Positions 23,641 through 34,979 of a stretch of 64,000 nucleotides of DNA are shown here, one piece after another. The notes beneath the pieces are model-generated. The model was given only the letters and a program-made list of their open reading frames with translations, was not told where the DNA came from and made no database searches. The first letter of the stretch is position 1; the number at the start of each line of letters is the position of its first letter. The translations under genes and the position numbers were made by a program. This DNA is from Cryptomeria japonica (lineage: Eukaryota; Streptophyta; Pinopsida; Cupressales; Cupressaceae): positions 370,023,667-370,087,666 of the forward strand of contig NC_081415.1 of assembly GCF_030272615.1 (NCBI RefSeq), read 5' to 3'.

Positions 23641-23990
23641 ATAGTATTTGAATGACACTATTTATAAAAAAATGTTGAATTTGATTCTCCAAATCATGAC
23701 ATTCATTGGTGGAATGGCCATGGATTTGATGATACTTGTAAAATAAGGATTGTGTTGATTTTTCTTACAATTATTTCTTTGATTTTTCATGGGGGTGGGG
23801 GGGGTAATCAAGTTGGCTTTAAGAAGCTCATACAAAATACTCTCTTGTTGTGATTGAAGTTATAAAAATACATAGATGTATTAGATGATGGGGGAGGGGA
23901 TGTTGATAAAGAAGGGGGTTGGAAACCTAAACCTTCTTTGGAAAAGTGTGATGCAAATTTCTTATTATCATTAAGACTTTGTTGCACACA
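23640..23990 (-). pseudogene. gypsy gag C-terminal fragment with damaged zinc motif (remnant M)
   Basis: Minus strand reads a pre-knuckle segment (VFYELLKANLI, about 23845-23810) and then, in another frame, YKYHQIHGHSTNEC (about 23740-23698) followed by HDLENQIQHF. This is the CX2HX4HX4C motif of Tat-like gag with the first Cys replaced by Tyr. It lies downstream of the protease fragment at 24314-24751, the reverse of the normal gag-protease order. Confidence 0.6.
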
Positions 23991-24313
23991 TCCTAAATCA
24001 TTTCCATTGCATCCATGTTTAGAATCAAATAGAGGAGTTGAAATGTTGATAGGAGAGGGTGCAATCTTAGTTAAAGATTTTAAAGATCCTTAATCATCAT
24101 CAAGACATGTATTGGAAGAAGAGGTTTAAATAGAATAAGCTTGAATAGATGACACACAAGGATACTTCAAGACTTCGTTTTTAGATCAAGGGATATTATA
24201 TCCACGAAAGGAAGGTGTAAAGTCTAGTGTACCATAATTCTTTTCTAATGAAGCATCATTGATAGGACATTGTGTTGTTGAATGGATCATAGTGTGAAAA
24301 GGAGATATGCATC

Positions 24314-25570
24314 CTACTTCATTTTGAACAATATCGTAAGGAGTAGGGTCAACATGGATTTTGTGTATTTATTGTTATAGCTAAATTTTATTGTGTGGTG
24401 AAGAGAATAAGGGATTGTTTTCATATCATGAATCCACATTCTACCTAGAAGAAGATTATAACTAAGATCTTTGGGAATGATATGAATAGGAGTGGGTAAA
24501 GCCACCTTTCCTACTTTGATAGGTAATATGACTATACCAAGTGACTCTCTAGGAACATTATCAAAGCCACAAACACATAGAGGATTGGGTTGAATATAAG
24601 AATAATACCAATTTATCTTATGTAATAATTCAACATGACAAATGCAAAGTGTTGACCGATTATCAATTAAGGTACCTCTTATTGTTTGCTCATAAATGCA
24701 AGGAGTAAACATAAGGGGGTAATTTCTATTTTCAACCTCTAGAGTAGGCAATTAATCTTGTGAGAGTGTATTATCATTTGGTCTAGTAGAAGGATGAGGA
24801 ACTACCTTTTGTAAGGCTTCTTAGACCAAACTATGGTATGAGGGTGAAGTTTGAATCAAGTCCCAAAGGGAGATATTACCTAAGATATTATGAAGTTGCT
24901 CAAAAAGATTAGGTTTCTTACCAATAAGTTGTGGAAGATGGGGGGGGGGGGGGTGGGAAGTGAGAAGAACATTAATATCTTGCTTGTTAATTCAAGTGTT
25001 ATACATGTGGGTTATGTCAATACCATATTTTTGTGCTAGTTGCCTTTCCGTAGTACTTGTTTCACATATATATTTTGTAACTCTTAGGAAATAGCTAGGA
25101 GGTCTCTTTTATTTGTTAGCATTAATTGGAGGTTGGTTTTGAGGCTGAGTGACATGTTGAATAAATCTAGGCTTCACATGAATAGTATTGACTTGATTAG
25201 GATCTTTGTTCTCAAAGGATTCATCTTTAGAAGGGAGAGCATCAAGGAAAATTCTAATGATTTCATCCTCTTTCTCCAAGGTACTTTATGAGTAGGACAA
25301 ACTTGGGACTTGAATTAGCATTGTCCATCAACACTTCTTCTCTAGGAGAGGTACCATGTATGGAAGGTAAAGTGACATTAAGGAAGGTGTTTATGATGAT
25401 ATCATTCTCTTTCTCTAAGATATTCTCATTGGAGAGGCACATAATAGGAAAATTCATTCGTCAAAACTTCATCCTTAGAAGGGGGAGTTTTAAAAGAAGT
25501 GTTGCACCAAAATGTCCTCATGGGTAGGAGGATCCTTAGGAGAGGGATAGAGTGAAACAAGGGATGCTAA
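24314..25570 (-). pseudogene. gypsy protease and upstream linker (remnant M)
   Basis: Retroviral-type aspartic protease. From 24751, residue 30 begins DNRS, where the family has DNGS or DSG, so the active-site Gly is replaced by Arg. NLLLGRMWIH at residues 99-108 is the conserved C-terminal motif. Upstream, after a stop, comes a pre-protease segment (about 24960-24800: PQLIGKKPNLFEQLHNILG, then SLWDLIQTSPSYHSLV). A decayed acidic linker follows at 25000-25570. A 14-base G run at 24940-24953 encodes a proline run on this strand. Gag is missing upstream. Confidence 0.7.
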
Positions 25571-25902
25571 GCCACTATCACATATGAAATAAATGCATCA
25601 TGAAACTAACTTAAATAAAAATAATTTTTCTTTTTCAAATGATCACATATGCAAAATGCATGATAAAAGAGAGAACATAGTGTAATTTTTTTATGATTTT
25701 TTTGCCAATGAAAGTACATAAACAATGAATGAATGCATCTAAATCTAAAAATTGTATGCAAACATTATATTTTGAATTAAAAATCAGATATATGCAAGTG
25801 TAAGAAGAGTTTAGTTGACCAAAATGTTTAAGATGGAAAATGGGACAAGGTAAGATTAAGATCAAGAACCACTTTCACATGTTAAATATTGGAATGTAAA
25901 GC
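25570..25902. other. AT-rich non-coding stretch, possible 5' end of remnant M
   Basis: TTGACCAAAATGTTTAAG near 25815-25832 resembles, in minus orientation, a decayed primer site next to an LTR end (compare TTCACCAAAATGTAATGG of element D at 54228). No gene seen. Confidence 0.35.
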
Positions 25903-26195
25903 TGTCATGTCCCAAAATTTCTAAAATTGCAACTTACTAAAAATAGTAAGTGAGCAATCCCAAAATAGAAAATCAAGATCAATTGATTGTTTGGGAAATA
26001 ATGATAAATTTGGTAATTTGGTTGAGATTTGAATATTATTCAAATACCAAATATATTTAAACTTAAATATTTCCCTCATTTTGGAAATGAGCATTTGGGA
26101 ACTTCACTTGACTTATCTTTTTGGAAACTAATGGTTTTTTTTTTGGCAGTTTTGAGAAATGGAAAATTTCTTGGAAGTTGTAGAGGTTTTGGGAG
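25903..26195 (+). repeat. LTR G, first part, interrupted by element C
   Basis: Starts TGTCATGTCCCAAAATTTC, of the TGTAATGTCCCC type seen in E, and carries the ACTTACTA-aaaa-TAGTAAGT hairpin at 25932-25951. It stops at the insertion point of C and resumes at 39185. Plus orientation is inferred from the start motif and the TATA-like TTTATATAGG near 39297. Confidence 0.55.
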
Positions 26196-27696
26196 TGTAG
26201 ACATCTAAAAATGGTCAACGCTTGCGGAATCATACTTTAACATTTGCGCATTACCTTATTTTAGGGTTTTTGCGTCGCATTAACATTTCTGCTATGTCAC
26301 GCACTTGGTCTTTATCATTTGCGAGCATCGAGTCCTTCTTCTGCATTCTTCAGTTGTCTCGCTTTTGAATTTGGTCTTGTCGATAACAATCTTCAGTCAT
26401 GATTTTGGTCAATCTTATCCTATCACATCAATGTGCATGCTCATTTGTCATCATTTTGGACATTGTCAATCCTAATTAGGGTTTTGTCCCCTTATCAATC
26501 TTGTCATTTTGCGATCGATTTGTCATTGATCGTTGTTGTTTTTAATCTTGTCATTTTGCGATCGATTTGTCATCGATCGTTGTCATTTTCAATCTTGTCG
26601 TCTTGCAATCAATTTGTCATCGATCGTCGTCCTTCAACCATGTCAATTTGGATTAATTTGTCATTGTTCCTCATCAATTGGCGCATTTATCAATCAAATC
26701 GTTTGTCAGCATTGGTCCTTTGTCAGTCAGAATCATGATCAAATCGAATCGATATCAATTATCTTTTGTCAAGACTTAATCTTCTAAGGTTTTATGATTT
26801 ATTCATTTAATCTTGTTTGGCATTTTTCCTCTAGGTTAAATAATTTATTTATTTATCCTAAGTCTTCTTGTCGCAATTAAATATTTATTTAATTGGCTAA
26901 TTAATTCCCTCTCTTTGTGTGAATTAATTGATGAATGAAAACTTGTTAATTAATTCACTTAATTTCTAATTTCTCCTAATTTCTAATTTCTCCTAATTTC
27001 TAATTTTCTGATTTCATCAATTTCCTCATTTTCTAATTTTCCTAATTCCTAATTTCCTCATTTTCTAATTTCCTAATTTTAATTTCCACCTAATTAATTT
27101 CTCTCTAGTTTCTCCCTATTTTTGTGCTTCAGTGGAAGCATGAATTTCTCATGCGTCATACTTTTGGCATAGCAAGATGTCATAAGATTCTAGTCCTCTA
27201 ACCTTTGCATTGGCAATATGTCATAATTCATGACATAGAAGGTGTCATAACCTTCTTCTTTCCACTCAATTGTGCCAATTTTGAAATCAATTGCCTCTAA
27301 TATCAATGTCATGCTAATCTTGTCTTTTCTCCAATTTGTCTATAAATTGGATGAATTTCTTCAATCACGGTCCCTGATCCCTGATCCCTAATCCCTGGTT
27401 GAATCAATCATGCTTAGAGTATTCTTGTGCTATCATCTTGTCTACTTGCTTTCACATCATGCTCATGCACTAGTAGGTGAGATCCACAACAAAGCTATTT
27501 GAAGGAGAAAGAAGGACAATGGAGTCACATGAAGAAGACATCTGCATTTGGTTTGCTTAGTTTTCAATCTTGCATGTCTTGTTTTCATGTCTTTATTGAG
27601 TTTTTTTAGGATTGTTATCATTGCAATTGAGTTTTCGTGATTGAACTAGGCTAATGTTTATACTTGCTTTGATGATTTCCAGATTTCCTAGCTACA
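26196..27696 (+). repeat. 5' LTR of element C
   Basis: 1501-bp partner of 37658-39184. TATA-like CTATAAATT at 27340-27348, followed by a short run of about four TGATCCC-type heptamers (27369-27398). It carries a small TAATTTCTCC duplication near 26965-27005 that the 3' LTR lacks. Confidence 0.93.
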
Positions 27697-27701
27697 TTAA
27701 T

Positions 27702-27720
27702 TGGTGAACCTGACGTGAAC
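27702..27720 (+). other. primer binding site of element C
   Basis: TGGTGAACCTGACGTGAAC, five bases after the LTR. Its first 13 bases are identical to the site of element D (54234-54222, minus), so C and D use the same primer tRNA, which I do not identify. Confidence 0.75.
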
Positions 27721-27810
27721 TAACCCCCTAACCATGCTTTTGAGTGCTTTTGAGATAATTTGCAGGTGAAAACCCCAAGAAACAGGGTAATGCAGGCCTT
27801 TTTGGGCACT

Positions 27811-27995
27811 TTTGTGCCTATGTAGGGGCAATCTGCGCTTGTGTCAAGCATTTTGCGCCTGTGTCAAAGACTTCTGTGCCTGTGTCAAAGACTTCTGCGC
27901 CTATGTCAAAGGGATCTATGCCTGTGTTGCATCATTTTGCGCCTGTGTTGCATCATTCTGTGCTTGTGTCAAGACTTCTGTGCCTGTGTAAGGCC
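27811..27995 (+). repeat. 21-bp-period array in the leader of element C
   Basis: Nine units of TGCGCCTGTGTCAAAGACTTC type. The GCCT/GCTT anchor falls at 27816, 27837, 27857, 27878, 27899, 27920, 27941, 27962 and 27982. It begins about 100 bp behind the primer site, as the array of element E does. It produces an artificial 7-residue-repeat frame (27841-28131). Confidence 0.85.
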
Positions 27996-27999
27996 AGAA

Positions 28000-29836
28000 A
28001 CAGAGGTTAAAAAAAAGCAGTGTTTTTACTTGCAAATTGATTTGTTTTGCATTCTATTTCTGCTTTTTGGTTTTATGGTACTGATTCTTTGTGTAGCACC
28101 TTGGCATTACGCATGGCAAAGACAAAGATGAAACTACTAATGAATTTTATGCAGGTTCGATAGTCAAAGATCACACATATCAAACTTCTAACTTGGTGGT
28201 TTTGCAGGTTGCCTTGGATTACAACCAAACTTTATGTTTATAATTCATAATTAGGCACCTAGTATGATTGCTAAGTAGGATGGAATGAACATGTGTTTGC
28301 TTTGATTGTTGAGTTTGACATTGGAGTAGGAGAGTATGCTCTCATCCTTCTTAGGGTGATCAGAAATCCAGATCTTCGATACCATTCTCTTGGCTTAGAT
28401 TGTTCGTTACCTTTAGAGGGCCTGCCTTCCCGACCATTTTCTTTCTTTTGCAAGCAAGTGACAATCATGAGAAGGGAACGACCCAAAGTGAGTATGGCTA
28501 GAATACCTTGGCATTCTAACTCACTATAAATAAATACCTGATGAGCGAAAGCTTTGAAGGAAGGGTTCCGTGGGAATTTTAGTTACTTGGGAAGTGATGA
28601 CCCTTGAACTCTTTCTCATATCAACTTCTAAGTAGGGCCTCATGGTCTAAATCATGCTTGCGCGACTACATTTGTTTGGTATCTTGGTGGGCTTAATGTC
28701 TCAATCATGCTTGCATGACATGAAGGAGTAACGCTTAACAGAAATCCTTACTAAACACCTTGTATTTAGAGGCCAAAAATCCTTCTAGTTGCTTGAGAAG
28801 GACAAGTTCAGATACTTGGAAGAGATACTAAGTTCGCCATGGGGAGATTTCCATGGAGACTGATGCTTGGCTGCCCTGAGAAGTGAGTGCCATGGAGGGG
28901 AGTCCGTGGGGTCAAGCATCTATGTATTCTCCTTGAATCTCATAACGAGTCTACCTCTCAAGTACCTACTGTCCTTGCCTACCATAAGAAATGTGTGAAT
29001 GAGCATGATTGTCTTGAGTCTAAGTTGAAATATCTTGTCTTCTTTGCTTGTCAACAGTTGAATTGTGTCTCATTTCAAAAACAAGACAAATTGATTCAAA
29101 ACAAGGTTAAACACAAGAACATTTCATCCAACAAAGTTCAAAACATCTTAAAACATGGTTGTCAAACATTTTTCAAAATCTTGTCTCAACATTCATGTCA
29201 CTTAGATTTAGGTTCATCCTAGGTTTGCATTTTGCGAAGTCATTGTCAAGTACCAAGGTTAAGTTTCACCTAGGTCATACTCCTTTGCATATCAATAAGG
29301 GTCATCCATTTTGCATGTGTCCTCTTGCATTAGAGTAATACCATTGTCATACATTTTCATTTTCATACCCTAGGTTTCTTCATTAAGCTTAGGTCATTAT
29401 CATATCATATTAGGGTCACTTGCATAGTAATTGTCCCTTAGCATATAGTGTCAAAACTAGGTTTTTTCATACTTGAGTAATCCAAATCTTTGATAAACCC
29501 TAAGTCATTGTTAGGAAGTCTAGACCTTCTCAAATTTTTGTCTTTTTGTCATCAATGTCATTTGGTCAAACCTAGCTTAGTATCCAAGCGTATAGGTGAG
29601 ACATTGTCAAATTGTCCTATTGTCACTTGGTCCTTTTGTCCTTTGAGGTCTAGACATCATTTCAATTTCCTAAGGGTCTCAATTTTAGAATTGCATTCCA
29701 AAAAGTCTGTCAAAATCTTGAAAAACAACCAAAAACATAGGTTGCATTCTTGCCATAGATTCCATTTTCATTTATTTAGGGTGCATTTAGTTGCATATCA
29801 TACATCATCCTTTTAAAATAAAAAATCCCAAAAACA
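28000..29836 (+). other. leader of element C
   Basis: No supported gene. 28400-28500 and 28838-28925 match the leader of E in reverse complement. 29000-29800 is rich in repeated CATTTTGTC, TCATTGTC and TAGGTT words without clear coding potential. Confidence 0.55.
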
Positions 29837-32701
29837 TTGCATAGTGACATGTCTATTGAAACAAGGTTCCAAGCACCAATGATGCAACAAAGTTTGACGT
29901 ATCAATCGACAATGCAATCGAATTTTAATACAAGGCAATCACAATTCTATCCAACCCAACAACAAGGCAACATTGATCAAACTTATCATGATGATGTAAA
30001 TGTCGAAATACAAAAACTAGAGGAGAAACTAGCTCAAGAAGAGGAGATATTGGAACAAAGAGTGAAAAAAATTGAGAAGAATAGATCACAAATGTCCAAA
30101 ATGTTTTGAAAATTTCCAAGTCGAAATCCAAAGATTGAGCCAATTGATGTAAGATCTCTTCTTGAATGATCAGACATACCAGCTCTCCTCTCCCAAATAG
30201 AGATGATGAAACAATTTCAAGAAAGGAGACAACATCAATTTCAACATTATGTGCCTCCACAACAAGAACAAGAAGGTGTTTACTATCAATTAGATTTTCA
30301 ACCAGTACAACCAATGGTTCAACCAATTGTTCAACATATACAACCAATACAACCAATGGTCCAATTTCAACACTATGTCCAACCAACTATACAATGTCCA
30401 CAAATGGTTCACCCAATGGTGGAATATCAATGTCAACAACCACAACCAAACATTCAAAAACAAAGGTTGCAACACACACCAACCCAAGTTTCAAGCATGT
30501 CAGAACAATTGAACCAAGTCCAATATCAAAACATGACATCAGATCAGAACCAACTCCTTGCCAAACAAGTTCAAATTCTAGATACAACCATGTCAAAACC
30601 TCGAAAGAAAGGTGGCTTTATTGCAATTCTCTTAAGGAAATTACCAAGTGAGTTCTTTGAGGAAGATCAAGATAATACACTTATGTCTAGAAATGCCTCA
30701 TCCCCCCACAAACAAATTGACTTTCTAGTGGCATCTATCCCTACACCTTTAGAAGTTTCACAAGAACCTTCTATATTGTCCTCATCAAACAATACACCCA
30801 AGGATGAAATTATCCAAGAGCTATCCATAATTGATTGCCAAGATAATCCAATTCATGATGCACATCCTTGTCATGTTTCAGAAATACAAGACCCAATGCC
30901 ACCATGCACTTTATTGCCATTACCTGTTTTAGAGGACCCCATTCGAAGTCCCTCTTCCTCATGTTCAAGCATTGATTCCTTGCCAGAATCCATCACAAAT
31001 GTTCAAAGTGCATTTCCTTCATGCCAAAACATTGATTCCTTGCCAGAATCCCCCATGCATATCCAAAGTCCAACCTCATGTCAAGAGGATAATTTAGAGC
31101 ATAAAGAAATACGTGTTAAAATAGATCAAGATCAAGATCTTGAAACCTTATCATCCCATCCAATTGTTGACCAGGACCCCATGTTCCCAGAAACTCATGA
31201 TGATTCTCCTATTCTTGTCCATCCTATCCAAAGTCCTATTGACACTCCATTCCCCGGGCAAGATCAAGATATCCCAGTTCATCCAATCCCAAATGATCCC
31301 CTTCCATTTCATGAACACAATGTCCTTTCAAATCCCATTGACATTCCACTTCCTAAGAAAGATCAAGATATCCTTTCCATCCTTTATGATGATCCCATTG
31401 AAAGTCAAGAGCAAAGCACCTTTAAAGAGGATTCCAATGATCTTCGTCCTTGTCAAGATCAAATTATTCCTTCAGATCCTCCACAAGATCCACTTGTTCC
31501 TCCATCTCCTTGTCCTAATCCTCCATATACACTCCAAGATAGCATTTCTTTTGATGATCCCATTATTTCTCCCATTCCATCTCTTGAAGAGCCTATCATT
31601 GAACCATGTCCACTACACAATCCTAATCCCCCTCATGATTCTAATGTGTCAGTGCAAGATGTTCATGAACCCCTGACATTAACAATGGGTTCTTCCACTT
31701 TGGTCCAGTCTGATCGACTTCAAGATCTCATTATTTCTCTCATATCATATCCACCTCATAATGGACTCGCGTCTTCTTCCCAAAGAAAAGAGTATCCTAC
31801 AAGTCAAGATATTCAAAAAGGCAAAGGAGTAGATCTTCATAAGCAAGAATCCCTTCATGTTAAAGAAAATATTAAGGGTCATGGCCTCAGTGAAATTCCT
31901 CAAGACGTGGGTACCCCTGCTAAATCCAACATCCCTTCAAAATCCAAGCATACACCTTCCCCATCATACTTTCCATCCATCTTAGGTCCTCATATTCCTT
32001 CATTCTCTATGCAAGGTCAACAAAGGCACACATCCTTGAGTAAATTTCATCCATCCAAAAGAAGTCCATTTCATTCATATCCATCCATGCATTCCTTTCC
32101 CCCTCCAAGCAATTTGGATGCCAAGTATAAACATCATAAGTCTAGCAATCCACATGTATTCAAGGATCAACATGTCCAATCTAATCAACATGTCAAAGAA
32201 AAGCAAAATTTGATCTATAAAGAAAAGGAAAAATCCAAAAGGCCACAAAGGCCCACTAAGAAAAATAAAGCAAAGTCAAAATGTATATGGGTTCCTAAAT
32301 CCCTTGTGCAAGCAATGCACTACAAAGAACCACAAAAGCATGAAAAATCAAAAACCATGTGGATCCCTAAGCAGCTCCTTGAAGAACAAAAGCCTAAAGA
32401 AACATCAAAATTGGCATCTACAATTGCTATTACTCCATCCAAACCTTCCAAGTCTATTCCTTCATCACCTTCATCATCCATTTTGGGCTCTTATGTCCCA
32501 AAATCCCAAGCTATTCCTCCATCCAAATCTCATAATCTAAGATCCATTTTTCCTCCATCAGTCCATCACCCCTCAAGGTGTGTTCCAATGTTGATCTTGC
32601 CTTCATTTCCATCTAGTGAAGCCCAATTCTTCCAATACCCTATCCATTATCCAATGCATATTTTCCATCCTTCGATCCCTTTGATCCAATCCTTTACATA
32701 A
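29837..32701 (+). CDS. long Pro/Gln-rich protein of element C, two TGA stops near its start
   Basis: One frame of about 955 codons with stops only at 30107-30109 and about 30167; from 30203 onward, 832 codons are uninterrupted. The start encodes a coiled coil (IQKLEEKLAQEEEILEQRV, about 30008-30064). Then come a Gln/Pro-rich region (30240-30560) and a long Pro/Ser/Asp-rich low-complexity region with repeated PIDTPFPGQDQD-like phrases (30700-31700). A basic C-terminal third holds two copies, 24 residues apart, of KSKxxWxPKxL (near 32268 and 32341). No enzymatic motif, zinc knuckle or gag core. In position it replaces gag-pol. I do not recognise the family; a structural or nucleic-acid-binding role is a guess from composition. 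Confidence 0.6.
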
Positions 32702-33640
32702 ATCCTTGCCTTAGTTTCCTCTCTTTTTCCATGTCCTTATCCTACCAATGTCTTTGAGCATACTTTTAAAGGTCATGGTCTATTTTTTTCAAAGCTACTA
32801 TCCAGAAAAAAAAAGATGCTTGAGTCCTTCTTCCATCCCCTATCATGTGTCCATCTTCTATTAAAAATACAAAAAAAAATCAAAAAAAAAAAAAGTGAAA
32901 AAAAAAGACAAAAGAAAAAAAGTAAAGCAAAAATAATTCGTCCACTGGTGAAAACCTGGCAAATAGGTGCCTTGGGCAAGTACCGTGATGAAAACCTGGC
33001 AAACAAGTGTCATGCATAATTTATGAACTTCTTGTACACCACACTTGGGGACAAGTTTTATCCTATCATATCCTTTTGTCCTTCATTCTTCCATTATCCT
33101 ATCGAACCCCTATCATTACCATTCATATCCTATTGTCCCTCATGTACATATCCCCTTTTCCACCTTTGATCTTGACAAGGCTGAGGATCATCATGAGCAT
33201 CATGCATCTTGTTTGTAGATTTTAGTCTATCATAGCTTTTGGTCTTTATCCATTTGCTTATTATAACTTTTTATCCATATTCCCTGTCTTATTGCAACTT
33301 TCTGCCACTATCCCGTATCCTATCCCGACCTTCAGTCCATGTCCCTTATCCATTCTTGGTCTTGCTTATCCTATCCATATCTAATCTCTATCCATACACT
33401 CTTTTTCATTCCTTGATCTTGATCTGACATAAGGACGCAAAATTTAAACATGTTTTTCAAAACCTCGACATATCCCTCATGTCATGTCACTGCTTTACAT
33501 TGTCATATCTAGTCTCTTGTCCCATCACGCCATAACCCTTGACAATTGCATCTGCATTGTCTCCATAATAAAAGGCCTTTGTCTTCCCTCTATCCACCAT
33601 TATTTTAGAAAGCCTATTTATTCACCTGTCATATTCCTTG
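32702..33640 (+). other. non-coding region of element C
   Basis: Contains A-rich runs (32865-32930) and a direct repeat of GAAAACCTGGCAAA (about 32950 and 32990), followed by ACACTTGGGGACAAG. Pyrimidine-rich from 33060. No supported gene. Confidence 0.4.
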
Positions 33641-33654
33641 CCTTGCTAGACACT

Positions 33655-33930
33655 GGGGGCAAAATCATAAAAATTGAAAAAATGTCCTGAAAAAAAAATC
33701 CCTAAAAATCAAATAATGTCCTGAAAAAAATCATAAAAATCAAATAATGTCCTGAAATAATCCAAAAAAATTGAAAAATGTCCTGAAAAAAATCATAAAA
33801 ATCAAATGATGTCTTGAAATAATCCAAAAAAAAAAAATTGAATAATGTCCTGAAAAAATCCAAAAAAATTGAAAAATGTCTTGAAATAAAATCCAAAAAA
33901 ATCAAATAAAGTCCTGAAAAAATGAACACA
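33655..33930. repeat. A-rich tandem repeat in element C
   Basis: Eight or so units of about 32 bp built on AAAAATCAAATAATGTCCTGAAA, alternating with ATCCAAAAAAATTG. On the minus strand this gives a Phe-rich open frame that looks artificial. Confidence 0.75.
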
Positions 33931-34979
33931 AAAAAAAATGGTAAAAACTCGACAAAATAAATAACAATAAATATCCCCTTTGTGCATAGACAGATCACTG
34001 AGCATACATCCAATGACAATCAATCAAACATTGTGCTTTAATGAAATCATGCATTAACAGATGAACTTTTTCAATCAAACCAGACATTCAAACTGATTAA
34101 AACTGTCATATCAATCAATCAACATCAATATCATTCATCCTTGGCACATTATCATGGGTCTTATATAGGGTGTGGTATACTCGAAACTAGACTGTGTCCT
34201 TTCTTAGACAAGGTGCCGCATGTCCTGAAACCAGACAACATGATCGTCCTATCAACACTTTCAACTTTTGACAATGAAGGTCAAGATGTTTGTTTGACTT
34301 GTTGGAATTAGCGAGTCTTATCATTGATTGATTTATCTTCGATCATGTTTCTATGTTGCTCGATGATGTCACTGAGTGATTTAGAGTGACCGGGATGGTT
34401 CATGGTCCCTTTCTTTTTTATTGTGATTGTTGTTTGTCTGCAATGTGTCTATCTTTTGCAAAAAGGGTTGCATTTCATCTCTGGCCTTCAATGCCATGAT
34501 GCTACGCATCCATTTTGCTACATTAAGTAAAGGTTCTCACCTACAAAGTGCATTACTGAAAGCAAGTTTTTCTTCATCTCTAACTGTCCTCTGTCTCATT
34601 TCTTCTTACTAACATTTCTTCCATCAGTTCGGTCTAGTGCTCCGATTTACCCAAACACATATGCTGCATCCTGCATTCATTGGTTAGTACATTTGCATTA
34701 CATCGAGCATCATATCAAGCATTTTATCCATTTCATATTATAAATGCATCAAAAACACATAAAAAATATATCCATACATGTTCCACAATGGTACATCAAT
34801 AGTGCATAAGCCATCCATACATGGAAAATAACATAAGTTATAACACATTGCATCCCATCATATCGATGCATATCATATGATATATCCACATAATATCGAA
34901 GTACAAAATTGGACTGTCTGTCCTAAGTATGGCCCACAGGCTGACTACATAATGTCAAACTACATCTGTCTCTGTCCTA
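33931..34979. other. no recognisable gene
   Basis: AT-rich spacer of element C between the A-rich repeat and the end of the antisense reading frame. Short open frames here have no recognisable motif. Confidence 0.4.

Noticed and set aside
27841-28131. Cys/Leu-rich open frame with 7-residue repeats
   Set aside because: Direct product of the 21-bp array, whose length is a multiple of three; no start context or relative.
30166-30651. Thr/Ser/Asn-rich frame overlapping the long protein of C
   Set aside because: Alternative frame of a CAA/CCA-rich repeat region; the 832-codon frame is far longer.
33702-34019. Phe-rich minus-strand frame resembling membrane segments
   Set aside because: Translation of an A-rich tandem repeat.
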